Below, piece by piece: positions 1 through 6,735 of a stretch of DNA of 13,060 bases (position 1 is its first letter; each line of letters opens with the position of its first letter). A program made the translations under genes and the position numbers. Location: positions 1-13,060 of the forward strand of contig JAQCLA010000043.1 in the NCBI GenBank assembly GCA_027592105.1, given 5' to 3'. The notes below the pieces were generated by a model. That model was not told the DNA's origin. It saw nothing but the letters and a program-made list of their open reading frames with translations, and did not search any database. The DNA is from Pseudomonadota bacterium. Its GTDB lineage: Bacteria > Pseudomonadota > Alphaproteobacteria > Rhodobacterales > Rhodobacteraceae.

Positions 1-4
1 CGCT

Positions 5-1027
5 ATGAACGCCATACCGCTCACCATACCGCCACTGGTCGATCCCTTCGCACGCGCGATCAGCTACCTGCGCGTGTCGGTCACCGATCGCTGCGATTTC
101 CGCTGTGTTTATTGCATGTCGGAAAGCATGACCTTCTTGCCGAAGAAGGAACTTTTGACGCTGGAAGAGCTTGAACGGATGTGTTCGGCCTTTGTGCGGC
201 TGGGTGTCGAAAAGCTGCGCATCACTGGGGGTGAGCCCTTGGTGCGGCGCGATATCATGACATTTTTCCGCGCCATGACCCGGCATTTGGAAAGCGGCGC
301 GCTGAAAGAGCTGACGCTGACCACCAATGGCAGCCAGTTGGCGCGCTTTGCGGATGATCTGTTTGCGGCAGGGGTGCGGCGGATCAATGTCTCGCTCGAT
401 ACGCTCGACGATAAGAAATTCGCCGATATCACCCGCTGGGGGCGGTTGCCGCAAGTGCTGGCCGGGATCGAGGCCGCGCAAAAGGCGGGGCTGAAGGTCA
501 AGATCAACGCGGTGGCGCTGAAGGGCTTCAACGAGGATGAGCTGTTCACGCTACAGGGCTGGTGCGCCGAACGCGGCATGGACCTGACCTTTATCGAGGT
601 CATGCCGATGGGCGATCTGGGCAATGAGGATCGGCTGGATCAATACTGGTCGCTCAAGGATCTGCGCGCGCGGTTGGGCGAGCGCTTCACGCTGAGCGAT
701 CTGGCCGAGCGTACGGGTGGCCCAGCACGCTATGTGCGGCTGGAGGAAACAGGCCAAAAGATCGGCTTCATCACCCCGCTCACGCATAATTTCTGCGAAA
801 GCTGCAACCGGGTGCGGCTGACCTGCACGGGCGAGTTGTACATGTGCCTCGGCCAAGAGGATATGGCCGATCTGCGCGCGCCCCTACGGACCACCGCCGA
901 CGAGAGTGTGCTCGAGGCGGCGATCCGCGCGGCCATCGCGCGCAAGCCAAAGGGCCATGATTTCGACTATTCGCGGCAAGCGGTCAGCGGCCAGATGACC
1001 CGACATATGAGCCATACGGGCGGGTGA
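5..1027 (+). CDS. moaA: GTP 3',8-cyclase MoaA (molybdenum cofactor biosynthesis)
   Basis: This 340-residue radical SAM enzyme carries out the first step of molybdopterin synthesis in the cytoplasm, converting GTP to (8S)-3',8-cyclo-GTP, which MoaC then processes. The N-terminal cluster motif CxxxCxxC is Cys30, Cys34 and Cys37, preceded by the typical RVSVTDRCDFRC stretch. The SAM-binding GGEP is at 75-78. The second, GTP-binding cluster motif (Cys-x2-Cys-x13-Cys) is Cys264, Cys267 and Cys281. The protein ends in Gly-Gly, the C-terminal tail needed for activity in the family; it reads MSHTGG where MSxIGG is usual. Length is normal. Only four bases precede the ATG, so the ribosome site and operon partners upstream cannot be seen. 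The gene faces the META-domain gene tail to tail across 11 nt. The product assignment is firm; the exact start is slightly less so. Confidence 0.97.
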   Translation: MNAIPLTIPPLVDPFARAISYLRVSVTDRCDFRCVYCMSESMTFLPKKELLTLEELERMCSAFVRLGVEKLRITGGEPLVRRDIMTFFRAMTRHLESGALKELTLTTNGSQLARFADDLFAAGVRRINVSLDTLDDKKFADITRWGRLPQVLAGIEAAQKAGLKVKINAVALKGFNEDELFTLQGWCAERGMDLTFIEVMPMGDLGNEDRLDQYWSLKDLRARLGERFTLSDLAERTGGPARYVRLEETGQKIGFITPLTHNFCESCNRVRLTCTGELYMCLGQEDMADLRAPLRTTADESVLEAAIRAAIARKPKGHDFDYSRQAVSGQMTRHMSHTGG

Positions 1028-1033
1028 GGGCTT

Positions 1034-1057
1034 GGCCCTTACGGGCCGGTAAGGGCC
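1034..1057. terminator. Stem-loop between convergent moaA and META-domain gene
   Basis: A perfect 9-bp stem (GGCCCTTAC at 1034-1042, GTAAGGGCC at 1049-1057) encloses a 6-nt loop. It begins 7 nt after the moaA stop, and its left arm contains the stop codon and last codon of the leftward gene. The position suggests a shared bidirectional terminator. No run of T follows on either strand, so it is not a canonical intrinsic terminator and may act as a 3'-end processing or stabilising hairpin. Confidence 0.5.
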
Positions 1058-1725
1058 TGCGCAAGGATGACGGGGCTATCGCCCGCCATTAGGACGAGCA
1101 TACCGTCAACGGCTATGTCAAAGCCTGTGACAGCACTCAAGACCCTAAAAAAGCGCGCTTCTTGATCCATCACATGCGGGGCGCAGGCCATTTTCGTGGC
1201 CCCGATAGCCCCGATATGCAGCCCCTCGCCCGTCAGCGCGAAAGTCGCGAACCAGCGGTTGCACCCACCCGCCCCGGCGATACGGGCATCCGTTGAGAAG
1301 TGAAGGGTGATCGCTGCGCTTTCCAGCACTGCCACGCCGCCGATTGCACTGACCTGCCAATCATGGCCTGCCACAAGATCGATCGGCGCACCGCCGCAAC
1401 CAGACAGGTTTAGATCGCCCAAAACGAGATCGATGGATTCGGGATGGGGCATGCCGGTCATGGTGTCGCGACAGATCATCGGGCGGCGTGTCAGCACTGC
1501 CCGCAGACCTTGGGCGGGATCGGCGGCGGTGATCGCCTGCACGCCATCCGCATCGGCCTCACTTGCGATGATGGGCAGGGAAAGATCACCCTCGCCCAGC
1601 CGGGTCAGCCGCAACTCGCCCGCCGCGATATGGACGGACCAAAAGGGTTCATTGCCGCCGCCCTGCCAAGCTATCGCCGCATTGGGCAGGACCAGGGCGG
1701 CGATCAGCGCCAAAAAACGCGACAT
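1039..1725 (-). CDS. Exported META/HslJ-domain protein
   Basis: A 228-residue protein with an N-terminal signal peptide (about residues 1-19, MSRFLALIAALVLPNAAIA), so probably periplasmic; no lipobox cysteine is evident. Two halves can be seen. Residues about 23-113 carry NEPFW (25-29) and a second block with Cys85 and Cys110 ending in SGCGG, as in a COG3650-like domain often found next to META domains. Residues about 120-222 form a META/HslJ domain with GGCNR at 153-157 and TKMAC at 177-181, followed by DQEARFF. HslJ-type proteins are linked to heat shock and novobiocin resistance in E. coli, but the biochemical role is unknown. The frame is open upstream to 1863, which would overlap the neighbouring gene by 49 nt. 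The start at 1725 is preferred because it begins the signal peptide, although its ribosome site is weak (GGAT). It lies 89 nt after the last M20 gene on the same strand and may be read through from it. Confidence 0.85.
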   Translation of the reverse strand: MSRFLALIAALVLPNAAIAWQGGGNEPFWSVHIAAGELRLTRLGEGDLSLPIIASEADADGVQAITAADPAQGLRAVLTRRPMICRDTMTGMPHPESIDLVLGDLNLSGCGGAPIDLVAGHDWQVSAIGGVAVLESAAITLHFSTDARIAGAGGCNRWFATFALTGEGLHIGAIGATKMACAPHVMDQEARFFRVLSAVTGFDIAVDGMLVLMAGDSPVILAQALTGP

Positions 1726-1775
1726 GGTGATCCATTCTTGGGCGACGTCGGCTTGAACGTAGCCGATGTCGCCCT

Positions 1776-1794
1776 GCCGGGAAACGATCCCGGC
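1776..1794. other. Small stem-loop downstream of the M20 operon
   Basis: A 7-bp perfect stem, GCCGGGA (1776-1782) and TCCCGGC (1788-1794), with a 5-nt loop lies in the 89-nt gap between the last M20 gene and the META-domain gene. It sits 20 nt beyond the stop of the M20 gene. It lacks a T tract, so it could be a weak attenuator or 3'-end stabiliser that partly separates the two transcription units, or it could be chance in GC-rich DNA. Confidence 0.3.
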
Positions 1795-1814
1795 CACCAG
1801 TTCACGCGGTCTTG

Positions 1815-2978
1815 TCAGGCCGCAGGCAAGCGCCGCTCCACGATTTCGGCCCACCAGCTGCACCCGGCGGGGATCGCCTCATCGTTGAAGTTGTATTTGG
1901 GGTGGTGGACATTGGCGGTGTCGCCATTGCCGACCAGAATATAGGCGCCGGGGCGTGCGTTGGACATGAAGGCGAAATCCTCACCCCCCATGACGAGGGG
2001 CGCCTCGGCGCAATCGCCCGACACCGCGCGCGCGACATCGGCGGCGAATTCCGTCTGCGCATCGGCATTGATCATCACCGGGCAGAAGCGCCGGTAATCG
2101 ACGCGCGCTGTGCCGCCGAATGTGGCGGCTGTGCCTTCGGCAATCGCTTGCAGCCGTTCCTCGGCCATGTCCTGAATACCCAGATCAAGCGTGCGCACTG
2201 TGCCTTTCAGATGCACGGTTTCGGGGATGACGTTATAAGCTTTCGATCCCGTCTCGAAGCTGGTGACCGAGACCACGACCTGTTTCACGGGGTCCGCATT
2301 GCGGCTGGCGATGGTCTGCAGCGCCAGCACGATATGCGAGGCGATCATCGTGGTGTCGAGCGTGTCATGCGGCTTGGCGGCATGGCCACCGCGGCCTGTC
2401 ACATAGATATCGAACTGGTCGGCGGCGGCAAAGAAAGGGCCAGAGCGGATGGCGAATTGCCCGGTCGGCACGCCGGGCCAATTATGCATGCCGTAGACCT
2501 CGGCGATGTTCCAACGCTCCATCATGCCGTCATCGACCATCTCACGACCACCACCGCCGCCCTCCTCAGCGGGTTGAAAGATCACCGCGACCGTGCCGTC
2601 GAAATTGCGGGTCTCGGCCAGATACTTGGCCGCGCCGAGCAGCATCGCCGTATGCCCGTCGTGGCCGCAAGCATGCATCGCGCCGGGGGTTTTGGAGGCA
2701 TAATCCAGCCCCGTTTCCTCGTGGATGGGCAGCGCGTCCATATCGGCGCGCAGGCCGATGGTGCGGCCCGATGTGTTGGATTTCCCCTTGATGATCCCCA
2801 CAACGCCCGTGCGCCCAAGCCCGGTCACCACCTCGTAACAGCCGAATTCCTTGAGCTTTTGGGCGACCACAGCACTGGTGCGATGGGTCTCGAACAGGAT
2901 CTCGGGGTTTTCGTGCAGGTCGCGCCGCCATGCGGTGATCTCGGGCAGCAGTTCGGCGACACGGTTCTTGACGGGCAT
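1815..2978 (-). CDS. hipO: M20D metallohydrolase, HipO/aminoacylase type (paralogue A, last of three)
   Basis: A 387-residue cytoplasmic di-zinc amidohydrolase of peptidase family M20D, which includes hippurate hydrolases, aminoacylases, carboxypeptidases such as CpsA, and plant IAA-amino acid hydrolases. Members cleave the amide bond of N-acyl amino acids or small peptides. Visible motifs are RADMDALPI (77-85), the metal-binding CGHDGH (Cys104, His106, His109), the catalytic and ligand glutamates in AEEG (138-139), MHN (His165), the dimerisation-domain motif GRGGHAA (195-201), GGEDF (331-335) and the late metal histidine in HHPKY (358-359). All expected ligands are present. The ribosome site AAGGAG (2987-2992) is 8 nt before the ATG. 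It is third of three tandem paralogues, 21 nt after copy B. It differs from B and C around the active site (HNWPG, GGEDF), which suggests a different acyl or side-chain preference. The true substrate cannot be read from sequence. Confidence 0.93.
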   Translation of the reverse strand: MPVKNRVAELLPEITAWRRDLHENPEILFETHRTSAVVAQKLKEFGCYEVVTGLGRTGVVGIIKGKSNTSGRTIGLRADMDALPIHEETGLDYASKTPGAMHACGHDGHTAMLLGAAKYLAETRNFDGTVAVIFQPAEEGGGGGREMVDDGMMERWNIAEVYGMHNWPGVPTGQFAIRSGPFFAAADQFDIYVTGRGGHAAKPHDTLDTTMIASHIVLALQTIASRNADPVKQVVVSVTSFETGSKAYNVIPETVHLKGTVRTLDLGIQDMAEERLQAIAEGTAATFGGTARVDYRRFCPVMINADAQTEFAADVARAVSGDCAEAPLVMGGEDFAFMSNARPGAYILVGNGDTANVHHPKYNFNDEAIPAGCSWWAEIVERRLPAA

Positions 2979-2999
2979 CTTGGGCTCTCCTTGTCAGTA

Positions 3000-4163
3000 T
3001 CAGGCGGTCGGCAATCGTCGCTCGACCAGTTCGGCGAAGAAGCTGCACCCAAAGGGGATCGCCTCGTCGTCGAACACGTATTTCGGGTGGTGGTACATGG
3101 CGCTGTCGCCATTGCCCATGAAGACATAGGCGCCGGGGACTTTCTCCAGCATATAGCTGAAATCCTCGGATGGCATGATCGGGTCGGCATCGTCGATCAC
3201 GTTGAGGGCTACGGCGCGGGCGGCATCGACGGCGCGCGCGGCCCCGTCTGGATCATTGACCGTGACGGGATAGCCGGGGTGCCAGATGACTTTGGCCTGT
3301 GCGCCAAAGGCCGCGGCCGTGTGTTCGGCCACCTGCCGGATGCGCGCCTCGGCTAGCTGTCGGTATTCGGGATCGAGGGTGCGCACCGTGCCTTCCATCC
3401 GGGCCTCGTCGGGGATGATGTTCGAGGCGGCGCTGTCGGTCGAAAACGTGCCAACCGTCAGAACGACGCGCTTCAACGGATCGACATTGCGCGAGACAAT
3501 GGAATGCAGCGCAATCAGGATATGGGCGGCCACCAGCGTGGTGTCGATGGCGCGGTGGGGTTCGGCGGCATGGCCGCCCTTGCCCGTCACGATGATCTCG
3601 AACTCGTCGGAGCTGGCCTGAAGGGGCCCGGGCCGCGTGACGAAGGTGCCGATGGGAATACCGGGCGCATTGTGGATGCCGTAAACCTCGTTCACTGGGA
3701 AACGCTCGAACAGGCCATCGTCGATCATGGCCTTAGCGCCTGCGCCGCCCTCCTCTGCGGGTTGGAAGATCAAGACCACGGTGCCGTCGAAATTGCGTGT
3801 CTCAGCCAGATACTTGGCCGCGCCCAGCAGCATGGCGGTATGCCCGTCATGGCCGCAGGCATGCATCTTGCCCGCCACCTTTGAGGCATAGGGCAGCCCC
3901 GTCGCCTCATGGATCGGCAGCGCGTCCATATCGGCGCGCAGCCCGATGGCGCGCACCGACGCGCCCCGCCCCCGGATGATGCCGACGACGCCAGTTTGGC
4001 CGACACCCTCCACCACCTCGTCCACGCCAAATTCGCGCAGGCGGTCGGCGACAAAGGCAGCGGTTTCCCGCACCTCGTAAAGCAGTTCGGGGTTTTCGTG
4101 CAGATGGTGCCGCCAGCCCGTGATCTCGGGCAGCATTTCGGCAAAGCGGTTCTTGATCGGCAT
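3000..4163 (-). CDS. hipO: M20D metallohydrolase, HipO/aminoacylase type (paralogue B, middle copy)
   Basis: A 387-residue M20D amidohydrolase, full length. Metal and catalytic residues are in place: ADMDALPI (77-84), Cys103/His105/His108 in CGHDGH, Glu137-Glu138, His164 in IHN, GKGGHAA (194-200) and His358-His359 in HHPKY. Where most relatives have GxEDF this copy has PSEDF (331-335), and the loop after the active-site histidine reads HNAPG. These local changes near the substrate pocket set it apart from copies A and C. The start is fixed by GAGG (4171-4174), whose bases overlap the TGA of the preceding paralogue; the two coding regions are 9 nt apart, so translation is probably coupled. Likely role is deacylation of imported N-acyl amino acids or cleavage of small peptides in the cytoplasm. 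The family is certain; the substrate is not. Confidence 0.93.
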   Translation of the reverse strand: MPIKNRFAEMLPEITGWRHHLHENPELLYEVRETAAFVADRLREFGVDEVVEGVGQTGVVGIIRGRGASVRAIGLRADMDALPIHEATGLPYASKVAGKMHACGHDGHTAMLLGAAKYLAETRNFDGTVVLIFQPAEEGGAGAKAMIDDGLFERFPVNEVYGIHNAPGIPIGTFVTRPGPLQASSDEFEIIVTGKGGHAAEPHRAIDTTLVAAHILIALHSIVSRNVDPLKRVVLTVGTFSTDSAASNIIPDEARMEGTVRTLDPEYRQLAEARIRQVAEHTAAAFGAQAKVIWHPGYPVTVNDPDGAARAVDAARAVALNVIDDADPIMPSEDFSYMLEKVPGAYVFMGNGDSAMYHHPKYVFDDEAIPFGCSFFAELVERRLPTA

Positions 4164-4170
4164 GGCTTTT

Positions 4171-4174
4171 CCTC
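4171..4174 (-). promoter_or_regulatory. Ribosome site of M20D copy B overlapping the upstream stop codon
   Basis: On the minus strand the sequence reads TGAGGAAAAGCCATG. GAGG shares two bases with the TGA (4173-4175) of the preceding paralogue and lies 7 nt from the ATG at 4163. This supports the start and implies that terminating ribosomes can reinitiate. Confidence 0.75.
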
Positions 4175-5345
4175 AAGCCGCGGGCATGCGGCGTTCGATC
4201 AACTCGGCAAAGAAGGAACAGCCATAGGGGATCGCGGCATCGTTGAAATCGTATTCAGCATGGTGGACCTTTTTCGTATCGCCATTGCCGATATGGACAA
4301 AGGCGCCAGGTCGGGCTTGCAGCATGTAGCTGAAATCCTCGGCGCCCATGCGTGGCGGGCGGCCCCAACGCACGCGGCCTTGACCTGCCACGGCCTCGGC
4401 CACCTGCGCCGCGAGGCGGGCGTTCTCGTCATGATTCACCGTCACGGGGTAGCCGCGGTTATAGGTCACCTCCGCCGTGCAGCCATGCGCCTCGGCGGTG
4501 GCGGTGACGATCTGCTTGATCCGCGCCTCGGCCAGATCGCGGACCTTTTTGTCGAGTGTGCGCACGGTTCCGGCCAGCGTCACGGTATCATCTATCACAT
4601 TGGTCGCAGCCGATTCCGTTTGCATCACGCAGATGGAGACGACCACGGAATGGATCGGATCGACACTGCGGCTGGCCACCGTTTGCAGCGCCATGACCGT
4701 GGCGCAGGCCGCTGGCACCGGGTCGATCACGTTATGGGGCTGGGCCGCATGGCCGCCGCGCCCGCGCACCACGACGCGCAATTCATCCGCTGCGGCCATG
4801 ATCGGGCCCGGCGCCACGCCGAACTCACCCACGGGCAGGCCCGGCTCATTGTGCATGCCGTAAACCTCGCGCACGCCCCAGCGGTCCATCAAGCCATCTT
4901 CGATCATGGCAAGCGCACCTGCACCGCCTTCTTCCGCCGGTTGAAAGATCAAGACCACCGTGCCGTCGAAATTGCGTGTCTCGGCCAGATACTTGGCCGC
5001 CCCAAGCAGCATCGCGGTATGCCCATCATGGCCGCAGGCATGCATCTTGCCCGGTGTCTTGCTGGCATGGGGCAGCCCGGTTTTCTCCGACATCGGCAGC
5101 GCGTCCATATCGGCGCGCAGCCCGATAGCCGCCCCCTTGGTGTCAGAGCGCCCCCGGATCACGCCGACCACACCTGAACGCCCGATGCCGGTCACCACCT
5201 CGTCGCAGCCGAAATCGCGCAAGCGGTCAGCCACCAGCGCGCTGGTGCGCGGTAGATCATAAAGGATCTCCGGGTTCTCATGCAGATCGCGCCGCCAAGC
5301 GGTGATCTCGTCATGGAGTTCAGCCAAGCGGTTCTTGACGGGCAT
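4173..5345 (-). CDS. hipO: M20D metallohydrolase, HipO/aminoacylase type (paralogue C, first of three)
   Basis: A 390-residue M20D amidohydrolase. It shows ADMDALPM (78-85), Cys104/His106/His109 in CGHDGH, Glu138-Glu139, His165 in MHN, GRGGHAA (195-201), GAEDF (334-338) and His361-His362 in HHAEY, where copies A and B have HHPKY. The loop after His165 is HNEPG. The three copies therefore carry Trp, Ala and Glu at the same pocket-adjacent position. The frame continues to an ATG at 5363 inside the upstream gene, but the start at 5345 is chosen: it has GAAGGA 7 nt upstream and gives MPVKNR, matching the other two copies. It follows the ArgE-type gene by only 4 nt, so the two are almost certainly co-transcribed and translationally coupled. 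Role as for the paralogues: hydrolysis of N-acyl amino acids or peptides, substrate unknown. Confidence 0.93.
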   Translation of the reverse strand: MPVKNRLAELHDEITAWRRDLHENPEILYDLPRTSALVADRLRDFGCDEVVTGIGRSGVVGVIRGRSDTKGAAIGLRADMDALPMSEKTGLPHASKTPGKMHACGHDGHTAMLLGAAKYLAETRNFDGTVVLIFQPAEEGGAGALAMIEDGLMDRWGVREVYGMHNEPGLPVGEFGVAPGPIMAAADELRVVVRGRGGHAAQPHNVIDPVPAACATVMALQTVASRSVDPIHSVVVSICVMQTESAATNVIDDTVTLAGTVRTLDKKVRDLAEARIKQIVTATAEAHGCTAEVTYNRGYPVTVNHDENARLAAQVAEAVAGQGRVRWGRPPRMGAEDFSYMLQARPGAFVHIGNGDTKKVHHAEYDFNDAAIPYGCSFFAELIERRMPAA

Positions 5346-5349
5346 CGCG

Positions 5350-6510
5350 CTATCCTTCGGCAAGCATGTCGAGCAGCCGCGCCATGAAGCCCTGCCCCTT
5401 GGTCAGCTGTTCGAGGTACATATATTCATTGGGCTGGTGGGCCTGTGCGATATTGCCCGGCCCGCAAATGATCGCGGAATAGCCAGCGGCTTGGAACTGG
5501 CCCGCCTCGGTTCCGTAGCTAACGACCGATGTGCCATTCTCGCCGGTGAGCCGCCGGATGAAAGCCTCGGCCATGCCGTCATGTTCGGCGCGCAGGCCCG
5601 GCACATCCCAGCGCGGGGTGGCAGTGATGCCTGCCTCTGGGCGCACGGCCTTCATGCCGGCGGCGATCTTGTCGATTTCGGCCATCATGCGGTCGTACCA
5701 TTCGGCATTGGGTTCTTGCGGGATGCAGCGCGCAGTCAGGACAAAGGTGCAATCCTTGGCCGTGATGTTATGCGCCGTGCCGCCTTGGATCATGCCGACA
5801 TGCAGCGTGGTGTAGGGTGGGTCGTAATCGCAGGCCGGGTCAGCCTTGGCCGCGTTTTCAGCGTTCACGCGGTTGGCCCAGTCAATGAGCTTGGCCGCCT
5901 CCATGATGGCAGAGACGCCGGTATAGGCGATGGAGGAATGCACCTCGAACCCGTGGAAATGTAGATCGAAGCCGACACCACCCTTGTGGCCATTGACGAT
6001 GCCCCATTCGGTCGGCTCACCGATAATGGCAAGTGCTGCCTTGGGCATATGCGCCTGCATCGCCTCGATCATCGGCGGCGCGCCGGTGCAGCCGATTTCC
6101 TCATCGCGGGAGAGGCAAAGCTGAAGCGGTCGCTTCACGCCGCGCCGCTGCGCCTCGACCGTGGCCCATAGCGCCAGCGCGTCAAAACCTTTCATATCGC
6201 AGGTGCCGCGCCCGAAAAGCTTGCCGTCCTTTTCCACGACGCTGAATGGATCAGTCACCCATGCCTGTCCGTCGACAGGCACGACATCTGTGTGGCCCGA
6301 CAAGATGACACCGCCCGCAATCTCGGGGCCGGCATGGGCATATAGGCTCGCCTTTTGCCCGGTCGGGTCATAGTCGCGGTGGCTGTTGATGCCGTGGCTT
6401 GCGAGATAGTCCTGAACCCAATCAACCAGCGCGAGGTTGCTGTCGCGGCTGACCGTGGGAAAGGATACGAGCTTGTCCAACAAGGCCCGTGGGCTCAGGA
6501 CATCTGCCAT
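5350..6510 (-). CDS. argE: ArgE-type acetylornithine deacetylase / M20A deacylase
   Basis: A 386-residue cytoplasmic di-zinc hydrolase of the ArgE/DapE (M20A) group, which removes the acetyl group from N-acetylornithine and, in many relatives, from other N-acyl amino acids. Metal and catalytic residues can be placed by motif: His73 and Asp75 in SGHTDVVP, Asp105 in GRGTCDMKG, Glu137-Glu138 in SRDEEIG, Glu165 in GEPT, and His358 in the C-terminal AHQPNEY. Length matches the family. The frame is open to 6540, but the ATG at 6510 is preferred because AGGAG lies 8 nt upstream and the extra ten residues look non-coding. It is the first gene of the leftward operon, 4 nt before three M20D paralogues, and diverges from the dpp importer. 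That setting favours a catabolic or scavenging role over arginine biosynthesis, where argE would usually not sit among hipO genes. The family is sure; the physiological substrate is inferred. Confidence 0.92.
   Translation of the reverse strand: MADVLSPRALLDKLVSFPTVSRDSNLALVDWVQDYLASHGINSHRDYDPTGQKASLYAHAGPEIAGGVILSGHTDVVPVDGQAWVTDPFSVVEKDGKLFGRGTCDMKGFDALALWATVEAQRRGVKRPLQLCLSRDEEIGCTGAPPMIEAMQAHMPKAALAIIGEPTEWGIVNGHKGGVGFDLHFHGFEVHSSIAYTGVSAIMEAAKLIDWANRVNAENAAKADPACDYDPPYTTLHVGMIQGGTAHNITAKDCTFVLTARCIPQEPNAEWYDRMMAEIDKIAAGMKAVRPEAGITATPRWDVPGLRAEHDGMAEAFIRRLTGENGTSVVSYGTEAGQFQAAGYSAIICGPGNIAQAHQPNEYMYLEQLTKGQGFMARLLDMLAEG
5353..5358 (-). promoter_or_regulatory. Ribosome site deciding the start of M20D copy C
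   Basis: GAAGGA on the minus strand forms the last two sense codons of the ArgE-type gene and stands 7 nt before the ATG at 5345. The upstream in-frame ATG at 5363 has no such site, so 5345 is the better start. Confidence 0.75.
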
Positions 6511-6518
6511 GCTGTGCG

Positions 6519-6523
6519 CTCCT
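6519..6523 (-). promoter_or_regulatory. Ribosome site deciding the argE start
   Basis: AGGAG on the minus strand lies 8 nt from the ATG at 6510. The alternative start at 6540 has no comparable site. Confidence 0.75.
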
Positions 6524-6720
6524 GCTGTGTGAGTGCCCAAGCCTGTGCCAGCAGTGACGCGTCGTCAAGCCCGCGCAGAGAAATCCGCTCAAAGGATAGG
6601 CAGTTGCACTCTACAGATGCACAGACAGGAAGATTGCAGCTTGTGAGTTGAAAATTTCATGGTAGCGTTCACGACACTCAGCCACCCAAGCATCAACAAC
6701 AGGTGGCGCATCAACAGGTT

Positions 6721-6726
6721 GGGGAG
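6721..6726 (+). promoter_or_regulatory. Ribosome site deciding the dppD start
   Basis: GGGGAG stands 9 nt before the ATG at 6736. The same frame is open to a GTG at 6703, but that codon has no ribosome site and would add 11 residues absent from the family, so 6736 is taken as the start. Confidence 0.7.
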
Positions 6727-6735
6727 CATCTGCCG

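Larger units (their letters stand above)
6511..6735. promoter_or_regulatory. Divergent intergenic region between the M20 and dpp operons
   Basis: This 225-nt stretch must hold the leftward promoter for argE and the M20D genes and the rightward promoter for dppDFABC. It is visibly less GC-rich around 6600-6700 than the flanking genes. No sigma-70 pair with convincing spacing could be picked on either strand. Candidate regulatory elements are an odd palindrome TGAAA-A-TTTCA at 6649-6659 and an imperfect direct repeat: GCATCAACAACAGGT at 6690-6704, then GCATCAACAGGT at 6708-6719, an 18-nt period. No regulator gene lies nearby. Confidence 0.5.

Noticed and set aside
1726..1863. N-terminal extension of the META-domain protein to 1863
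   Set aside because: It would overlap the M20D gene by 49 nt and bury the signal peptide that begins at 1725.
1812..3356. 514-codon forward open frame opposite the M20D genes
   Set aside because: It is fully antisense to two genes with complete M20D motifs, shows no recognisable domain, and results from GC-biased third positions.
3909..5177. 422-codon forward open frame opposite M20D copies B and C
   Set aside because: Same reasoning: antisense shadow. Its internal repetition only mirrors the paralogous genes on the other strand.
3000..5345. Tandem paralogues as an assembly duplication
   Set aside because: The copies differ through most of their length and have distinct ribosome sites and spacers, so they are real separate genes.
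6703..6735. GTG start extending dppD by 11 residues
   Set aside because: No ribosome site upstream, whereas GGGGAG stands 9 nt before the ATG at 6736.
6511..6735. Sigma-70 promoters for either operon
   Set aside because: TTGCAC, TTGCAG and TTGAAA boxes occur near 6600-6655, but none has a convincing -10 partner at 16-18 nt, so none is reported.
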